A DNA stretch of 64,000 bases from CATOSP01 sp965237775. GTDB lineage: Bacteria > Chloroflexota > Dehalococcoidia > Lucifugimonadales > UBA3495. The notes beneath the pieces were generated by a model, which saw only the letters and a list, made by a program, of their open reading frames with translations, had not been told where the DNA came from and made no database searches. This document shows positions 58,974 through 64,000 of this stretch, one piece after another. Where the stretch lies: assembly GCA_965237775.1 (NCBI GenBank), contig OZ250155.1, forward strand, positions 2,108,001 to 2,172,000. Reading direction: 5' to 3'. The position numbers and the translations under genes were made by a program. The first letter of the stretch is position 1. Every line of letters begins with the position of its first letter.

Positions 58974-60041
58974 ATGGCAGACGCAACTCTCACCGCAAGA
59001 AGACCCAAGTCTCTGCTGCCTTCGTGGCAGACGATAAGCTATGTGCTGCGGCGCTGGCCGGTGATCCCCTTGTTCATCCTCGCCGTTCTGCTATTCGTCG
59101 GTATCTTCGCGCCGTTGATTTCTCCCTACAACCCTCTGGAGATCGACTTGGAGGCGAGGAACACGCCGCCCTTCTGGGTTTCCCCAGAATTGACTTCCGT
59201 CACTGTAATGCAGCGGGTGGACAAGTTGAGCGCGGAGGCCCGATTCCAGATCACTCTAAGGGACGTCCAAAAGGAGTTCCCCGATAGACAGTGGGCGGTA
59301 GGCGACACCGTTGCAATCGAATCAAAACCCGGCGGGACGACGAATCACCTGCTGGGCACCGATCAGACCGGGCGGGACACTCTAAGCCGGATAATCCACG
59401 GCGCCAGGGTTTCCCTTCTGGTGACTGCGGTATCGCTCTCCAGCGGCCTTGTGGTCGGGACCGTTCTGGGTCTCGTGGCGGGATACGCCGACCAGATTTT
59501 TCCCAAGTACGGTAACCATATCGACGAAGGCATCATGCGGGTGGTGGAGATCACCTATGCGGTGCCCACTATCCTGATCGCACTGGTCATCGTGATCGTG
59601 TTCGGGCAAAGCTTCGTCGTCCTGTTAGGACTGTTGGCTTTCGTAGCCTGGAACGCATTCCCACGTAACGTGCGGGCGGAAGTGCTGTCCCTAAAGACGT
59701 CGGACTACGTTGCCCTGGCCAAAGTGGCGGGCGCGGGCCCGCTGCGGATCATGTTCGTGCACATCTTCCCCGGCGTAACCAATACGATCCTGGTTATCGC
59801 AACGCTACGGGTCGGACAACTCATCCTCACTGAAGCGATCCTGAGCTTCCTGGGCGCGGGCATTCCGCCTCCGAAGCCAGCCTGGGGCGCAATGGTAGCC
59901 GACGGCCGGGAATACCTGGCCGACGCTTGGTGGATCGCCCTGTTCCCCGGCGTCTGCATCTTCCTGGTGGTGATGGCCCTCAACTTCCTGGGCGACTGGA
60001 TGCGCGACCGCTTCGACCCCAGGCTAAGGCAACTAGAGTAG
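58974..60041 (+). CDS. dppC: Peptide ABC transporter permease DppC
   Basis: A 355-residue permease: N-terminal helix PLFILAVLLFVGIFAPLISP, then an enlarged extracytoplasmic loop (residues about 55-120) longer than usual for DppC. The family motif HLLGTDQTGRDTLSRIIHGA and the EAA motif VALAKVAGAGPLRIMFVHIF follow, and the end is LNFLGDWMRDRFDPRLRQLE. It forms the transport channel with DppB. Confidence 0.93.
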   Translation: MADATLTARRPKSLLPSWQTISYVLRRWPVIPLFILAVLLFVGIFAPLISPYNPLEIDLEARNTPPFWVSPELTSVTVMQRVDKLSAEARFQITLRDVQKEFPDRQWAVGDTVAIESKPGGTTNHLLGTDQTGRDTLSRIIHGARVSLLVTAVSLSSGLVVGTVLGLVAGYADQIFPKYGNHIDEGIMRVVEITYAVPTILIALVIVIVFGQSFVVLLGLLAFVAWNAFPRNVRAEVLSLKTSDYVALAKVAGAGPLRIMFVHIFPGVTNTILVIATLRVGQLILTEAILSFLGAGIPPPKPAWGAMVADGREYLADAWWIALFPGVCIFLVVMALNFLGDWMRDRFDPRLRQLE

Positions 60042-60133
60042 TTCGAGTTGCCGGTGGCCAGTGGTTAATAACGAGTGGCCAGGTAGACCGGACCGAAAAC
60101 TGGCCACTGGCACAAAATGAGAGGTTAGGATAC

Positions 60134-61123
60134 ATGGCCGCTACCGAAACACAGGACGACGTGGTCCTTTCAGTAAAGGATTTGCGGACCTACTTCCGCA
60201 CCCGCTGGGGCGAGGTCAAGGCCGTCGACGGAGTTAACTTCGATCTGAGAAAGGGCGAGACTCTGGGCATCGTCGGCGAGTCCGGCTGCGGCAAGTCGGT
60301 GACCATGCTCTCCCTGATGCGGTTGATACCCATACCGCCTGGGCGCATCGTGGACGGTTCGATCACTCTGGACGGTGAGGACCTGCTGCAGTTGTCGGAA
60401 GACGATATGAGCAAGGTCCGCGGCAGTAAGATTGGACTCATCATTCAGGACCCCATGACGTCTCTGAACCCGGTGTTCACCATCGGCAATCAGGTCACCG
60501 AGGCCATCCGCATCCACCAAGACATTCCCCGGCAAAGCGTTATGGACCGGGCCTTGGACGTGCTGCGGAAGGTCAACATCCCTGCCGCCGAGTCCAGGGT
60601 AAGGGACTACCCCCACCAGATGAGCGGCGGTATGCGCCAGCGCGTGGTGGGGGCAATAGGCATCTCGTGCCAGCCCATGGTCCTGATCGCCGACGAGCCG
60701 ACGACCTCCCTGGATGTCACCATTCAGGCGCAGTACCTCAAGCTGCTGAAGGACATTCAGCAGGAATCCGAGCTCTCCTTGATTTTCATCACCCACGACT
60801 TCGGGATCGTGGCCAAGATGTGCGACCGGGTGGCCGTCATGTATGCGGGCAGAATCGTGGAGATGGGCAGCGTCCGTGACATCTTCAACAACGCTTCCCA
60901 CCCTTACACCGAAGCCCTGCTGGCTTCGGTGCCCAAAATGGAGGAGGACGTGGAACGGCTCTACGCCATCGAAGGCCAGCCTCCCACACTCCATAACCTG
61001 CCCGCCGGTTGCTCTTTCGCGCCCCGCTGTCCTTACGTCATGGACAAATGCCGGCAGGAGTACCCACCCGAGTTCCCCGTAGCCGAGGGCCACTACTCCG
61101 CATGTTGGAGACTAGAAGAATGA
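60134..61123 (+). CDS. dppD: Peptide ABC transporter ATPase DppD
   Basis: Start at 60134 (MAATETQDDVVLSVKDLRTY); the frame upstream is open but is not dppD. 329 residues: Walker A GIVGESGCGKSVTMLSLMRL, signature MSGGMRQRVVGAIGIS, Walker B MVLIADEPTTSLDVTIQAQY, H-loop ITHDFGIVAKM. The C-terminal oligopeptide-transporter extension has CSFAPRCPYVMDKCRQEYP, whose Cys residues may bind an iron-sulphur cluster as in other DppD proteins. It overlaps dppF by ATGA. Confidence 0.94.
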   Translation: MAATETQDDVVLSVKDLRTYFRTRWGEVKAVDGVNFDLRKGETLGIVGESGCGKSVTMLSLMRLIPIPPGRIVDGSITLDGEDLLQLSEDDMSKVRGSKIGLIIQDPMTSLNPVFTIGNQVTEAIRIHQDIPRQSVMDRALDVLRKVNIPAAESRVRDYPHQMSGGMRQRVVGAIGISCQPMVLIADEPTTSLDVTIQAQYLKLLKDIQQESELSLIFITHDFGIVAKMCDRVAVMYAGRIVEMGSVRDIFNNASHPYTEALLASVPKMEEDVERLYAIEGQPPTLHNLPAGCSFAPRCPYVMDKCRQEYPPEFPVAEGHYSACWRLEE

Positions 61124-62130
61124 CCATGACGAGCCCAGCCGCAAGCACACCTAGCGCCGGTACCGGACAGGTGCTGCTTGAGGCGCGCAATCTAAAGAAG
61201 TATTTCCCGGTTACCCGCGGGATCCTCTTGTCCAGAGTCACCGGCCATATCAAAGCCGTGGACGGCGTCTCCTTCCAACTCCACGAAGGGGAGACCCTCG
61301 GCATCGTGGGTGAGTCCGGCTGCGGTAAGACCACCACGGCCAAGATGCTCCTGATGCTGGAACGCCCCACCGAAGGCACCATCCTCTTCAAGGGCGATGA
61401 CATCTACGGCGGCAACGAGTCAAAGCGCAAGGAGTACCGCAGTTCCGTGCAAGCGGTGTTCCAGGACCCCTGGAGTTCGCTCAACCCTCGGATGCGGGTC
61501 AAAGACCTTGTCGCCGAGCCCATGGTGATCAACTGGCAGCTCTCCCGCAGCGAAATTCAGCAGAGGGTGATGGAACTGCTGAACAACGTGGGGCTGAACG
61601 ACTATCACTCCAACCTCTACCCACACGAGTTCAGTGGAGGCCAAAGACAGAGGTTGGCCGTGGCAAGGGCGCTCTCGCTGAACCCCGAAGTTATCGTGCT
61701 GGACGAGCCGGTGTCGGCTCTCGACGTATCGATCCGCGCCCAGATCATGAACCTGCTGAAGGACCTGCAGTCTGAGCTCGGCCTCAGCTACATTCTGATT
61801 GCTCATCACCTGGCAACCGTGCGTTACATGTGCCACTGGGTTGCCGTCATGTACCTGGGCCAGATCGTGGAATTGGCTCCGGTTAAGGAGCTTTTCGAGA
61901 ACCCGCTTCACCCATACACCAAAGCGCTCATGTCTGCGGCGCTGCCGTCTCACCCCGACACTCTTCAGGAAGAGATAATCCTGACGGGCGAAGTCCCTTC
62001 GCCCTTGAACCCCCCGCCGGGATGCCACTTCCATCCCCGGTGCCCAATGGTCATGGACCACTGCTCGGTGGAAATTCCGGATGTCAAGGAAGTGACCCCA
62101 GGACATTTCGTGTCCTGCCACCTCTACTGA
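61120..62130 (+). CDS. dppF: Peptide ABC transporter ATPase DppF
   Basis: Start ATG 61120, overlapping the dppD stop. 336 residues: Walker A GIVGESGCGKTTTAKMLLML, VQAVFQDPWSSLNPRMRVKD, signature FSGGQRQRLAVARALSLNPE, Walker B VIVLDEPVSALDVSIRAQIM, and a C-terminal CHFHPRCPMVMDHCSVEIP with four possible cluster Cys/His ligands. It forms the ATPase pair with DppD. Confidence 0.94.
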   Translation: MTMTSPAASTPSAGTGQVLLEARNLKKYFPVTRGILLSRVTGHIKAVDGVSFQLHEGETLGIVGESGCGKTTTAKMLLMLERPTEGTILFKGDDIYGGNESKRKEYRSSVQAVFQDPWSSLNPRMRVKDLVAEPMVINWQLSRSEIQQRVMELLNNVGLNDYHSNLYPHEFSGGQRQRLAVARALSLNPEVIVLDEPVSALDVSIRAQIMNLLKDLQSELGLSYILIAHHLATVRYMCHWVAVMYLGQIVELAPVKELFENPLHPYTKALMSAALPSHPDTLQEEIILTGEVPSPLNPPPGCHFHPRCPMVMDHCSVEIPDVKEVTPGHFVSCHLY

Positions 62131-62164
62131 TACCCGCACCCAACTACCCTCAAGCCCTCGAGTC

Positions 62165-62190
62165 GAACGGCCCCAAGTCAGGGGCCGTTC
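62165..62190 (+). terminator. Hairpin after the peptide importer operon
   Basis: A perfect 10-bp stem GAACGGCCCC / GGGGCCGTTC with a 6-nt loop, 35 bp after dppF; followed by CCATTTCC, a weak T-tract. Likely the operon's transcription end. Confidence 0.6.
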
Positions 62191-62347
62191 CCATTTCCGG
62201 AATGGGACCACGCGAGTCCCAGAGCCCGGCAACGGCAGTGTCCGGCCAGGCCGGTCCCGGCGGTTGTGTTTGCCTGGTGTGGATGGTAATCTGCCCAAGA
62301 AGTAACCCCGTACAACACCCACAAGACCAGCAACAGGGGTGAACTAA

Positions 62348-63511
62348 ATGACCTCCACCGTGCAATTCGACACGACCGTCACTTACGACAACGCGGGAGT
62401 TGCGGTTAACATAAGCCTGGCGTCTCCATCCGCTGGCCAGCCGGCGGAATTCCGCCTTTCCGTCGACGATCTGGCAACCGGAGGGGCTGTGACCTTCTCC
62501 CATGAGGCCTGTCCGGCGGTCCACGACTTCACAAGAGGCTACACGCGCTGGCTGGGGACCAAGGGAATTCGCGCTTCCCGAGGCGCCCAGGAGATCACAG
62601 GCCAGACGGGCGCGGACGTCTCCGCTTCACATCTCCTCACCGTGCTTCAAGAAGCGGTGGACATGGTGGAACAGAAATTCGCCAGCTACAAGGGTACCTT
62701 GATTGGCTCCGAGGACTACTCCGACATCGTCTATGAAAAGCGGGACGGCGTCGCGTGGATGATGATTAACCGCCCCGAGACCTACAACGCCAAGCGGGGA
62801 ATCACCATGAACGAGATGGCCGACGCGCTGCTCGACGCGGCCCAGGACAATTCGGTCCGGGCCGTCGTGATTTCCGGTTCCGGGCCTAATGGTTTCTGCA
62901 CCGGCAACGACCAGAGCTACGACCCGGAGACCGAACGTGTGGACTATCGAGGCACAGCGTCGGTGAGCTATGGCCAGGTCATCCAACAGATGCCTCAGCC
63001 GGTCATCGCCGCGGTAGACGGCTTTGCCATTGGTTCCGGCAACATTCTGGCCTACGAGTGTGATTTCACCATCGCCACCACCAGATCGAGGTTCGGCCAG
63101 ACCGGGCCCAGGGTTGGCAGTCCCGCCGCAGGTCACGGCGTCGCGTCCCTCGCTGCCCGCGTCGGGCAGAAGAGGGCGCGGGAAATCTGGATGCTCTGCC
63201 GTCAGTATACCGCCGAAGAAGCCTACAACATGGGCCTGGTCAACTCTGTGGTGCGTCCGGACCAACTCTGGGCCGAGGTGGACCGGTGGTTGGCTGACCT
63301 GAACCGGGTCAGTCCCGTGATTCTGCAGATGCAGAAGATCTCCTACAACCAGCACGACCATTTCATCGTTCCCGGCCAAAGCCCCGTCCAAGAGCATATC
63401 CCAGACTACGTTGCGTCGGAGGAATGCCGGGAACGGCGGCTCGCATTCATCGAAAGGCGCCCCATTGACCAATCCAAGAACCTTCCCTACATACCTATCC
63501 CGATCAGTTAA
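62348..63511 (+). CDS. Crotonase-family enzyme with a 115-residue N-terminal extension
   Basis: 387 residues. The C-terminal ~270 form a crotonase like BadI (2-ketocyclohexanecarboxyl-CoA hydrolase) and MenB: VAWMMINRPETYNAKRGITM, NGFCTGNDQSYDPETERVDY, DGFAIGSGNILAYECDFTIA, RFGQTGPRVGSPAAGHGVAS and LVNSVVRPDQLW. The extension (MTSTVQFDTTVTYDNAGVAV to about residue 115) has no known domain, but the frame and codon use are continuous. It ends near CoA-transferase genes, suggesting ring-opening or beta-oxidation-like steps. A GGTG site precedes the ATG. Confidence 0.82.
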   Translation: MTSTVQFDTTVTYDNAGVAVNISLASPSAGQPAEFRLSVDDLATGGAVTFSHEACPAVHDFTRGYTRWLGTKGIRASRGAQEITGQTGADVSASHLLTVLQEAVDMVEQKFASYKGTLIGSEDYSDIVYEKRDGVAWMMINRPETYNAKRGITMNEMADALLDAAQDNSVRAVVISGSGPNGFCTGNDQSYDPETERVDYRGTASVSYGQVIQQMPQPVIAAVDGFAIGSGNILAYECDFTIATTRSRFGQTGPRVGSPAAGHGVASLAARVGQKRAREIWMLCRQYTAEEAYNMGLVNSVVRPDQLWAEVDRWLADLNRVSPVILQMQKISYNQHDHFIVPGQSPVQEHIPDYVASEECRERRLAFIERRPIDQSKNLPYIPIPIS

Positions 63512-63549
63512 ACGGGACCAACCGTCTCCGGACCAAGGAGGTAGGACCG

Positions 63550-64000
63550 ATGACCCAACCCCAGATAAACGTCGGACCCCGTCCCCTTGATGGGATCAGA
63601 GTCCTCGATCTCACCTGGGTCAGAGCGGGCCCATGGGCTACGCGCTTGCTGGGAGCCCTCGGGGCTGACGTAATCAAGGTCGAATGGCCGCTGAACGAGA
63701 GGGGCCGGTCCAGCGGCGCTTCACCCCCTGGAGTGGAGGTCAACCTGAATTCGTCGGCCAACTTCAACGACACCAACTGCAACAAGCGCAGCATGGTCGT
63801 AAACGTCAGAAGCGACCGCGGGCTGGACATGGTAAAACGGCTCGTGACCGTCTCGGACGTGATTGTCGAGAACTTCAGCGCCAGCGTCCTGCGGCGGTGG
63901 GGCCTCGGCTACGACGAGCTACGCAAGCTCAAGCCGGACATCGTCTACCTGTCCCAGTCCGGCTTCGGTCATACCGGGCGTCAGAGCCACTACCTAACTG
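63550..64000 (+). CDS. Family III CoA-transferase, N-terminal part (cut by window edge)
   Basis: The ATG at 63550 follows AAGGAGGTAGG. The visible 150 residues are typical: LDGIRVLDLTWVRAGPWATR, LGADVIKVEWPLNERGRSSG, NFNDTNCNKRSMVVNVRSDR, DVIVENFSASVLRRWGLGYD, IVYLSQSGFGHTGR. It is the fifth CaiB/BaiF gene in the window and is likely co-transcribed with the crotonase 38 bp upstream. Confidence 0.88.
   Translation, partial: MTQPQINVGPRPLDGIRVLDLTWVRAGPWATRLLGALGADVIKVEWPLNERGRSSGASPPGVEVNLNSSANFNDTNCNKRSMVVNVRSDRGLDMVKRLVTVSDVIVENFSASVLRRWGLGYDELRKLKPDIVYLSQSGFGHTGRQSHYLT

Noticed and set aside
1..64000. CRISPR arrays and cas genes
   Set aside because: No regularly spaced direct repeats and no Cas-like protein were seen on either strand.

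Overview
The window (about 60% GC) reads like a Chloroflexota genome, most probably a SAR202/Dehalococcoidia-type metagenome-assembled genome. That placement is inferred from gene content: a luciferase-like flavin oxidoreductase, at least five family III (CaiB/BaiF) CoA-transferases, crotonases, EthD-like dimeric alpha/beta-barrel proteins, alanine-racemase-fold enzymes, a Dpp-type peptide importer and a monoderm-style yidC cluster. No rRNA is present to confirm it.

Layout. 0-3 kb: flavin oxidoreductase (cut by the left edge), duplicated barrel protein, MFS carrier. 3-9 kb: insertion-sequence damage. An IS630 element (3385-4629) lies next to a zinc-hook ATPase gene that has been split by an IS66 element (5141-6572); a small coupled partner gene lies upstream of the ATPase. 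9-14.6 kb: decayed DNA with a tRNA 3' fragment, a HAD dehalogenase, pieces of a dismembered GMC oxidoreductase, an ISAs1-like transposase remnant and two secreted proteins. 14.8-18.6 kb: intact acyl-CoA (methylcrotonyl-type) carboxylase operon with the alpha subunit split into biotin carboxylase and carrier genes. 18.7-23.9 kb: a degraded integrative island holding an HsdR fragment, a P4-type integrase with an internal stop, two Thr/Pro-rich lipoproteins, two small membrane proteins and an integrase-domain/S24-peptidase fusion; it abuts tRNA-Leu(CAA).

24-28 kb: rpmH-rnpA-yidD-lipoprotein-PQQ propeller-yidC-jag, the ribosome/membrane-insertion cluster. 28-31 kb: Ada-domain protein, DUF559 protein, RecQ, and two miniature mobile elements with clean target duplications. 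31-38.6 kb: serine hydrolase, crotonase and two CoA-transferases on the minus strand, then two alanine-racemase-fold paralogues (one lacking the PLP lysine) and a NIPSNAP protein. 38.7-46.6 kb: metH-fhs (one-carbon metabolism) and an M1 aminopeptidase. 47-49.7 kb: leuC, a Uma2-type nuclease gene, leuD. 49.8-54.6 kb: two CoA-transferases (one frameshifted), a barrel protein and a thiamine-diphosphate enzyme. 55-62 kb: membrane protein and a complete five-gene peptide ABC importer. 62.3-64 kb: long-form crotonase and a CoA-transferase running off the right edge.

Together the intact genes suggest a heterotroph importing peptides and organic acids, activating them as CoA thioesters by CoA-transferases, and degrading them through crotonase and carboxylase steps, with tetrahydrofolate and B12 C1 metabolism. 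The accessory segments (3-14.6 and 18.7-23.9 kb) are graveyards of mobile DNA. Five coding regions there are each broken by one in-frame stop, every time TAG.
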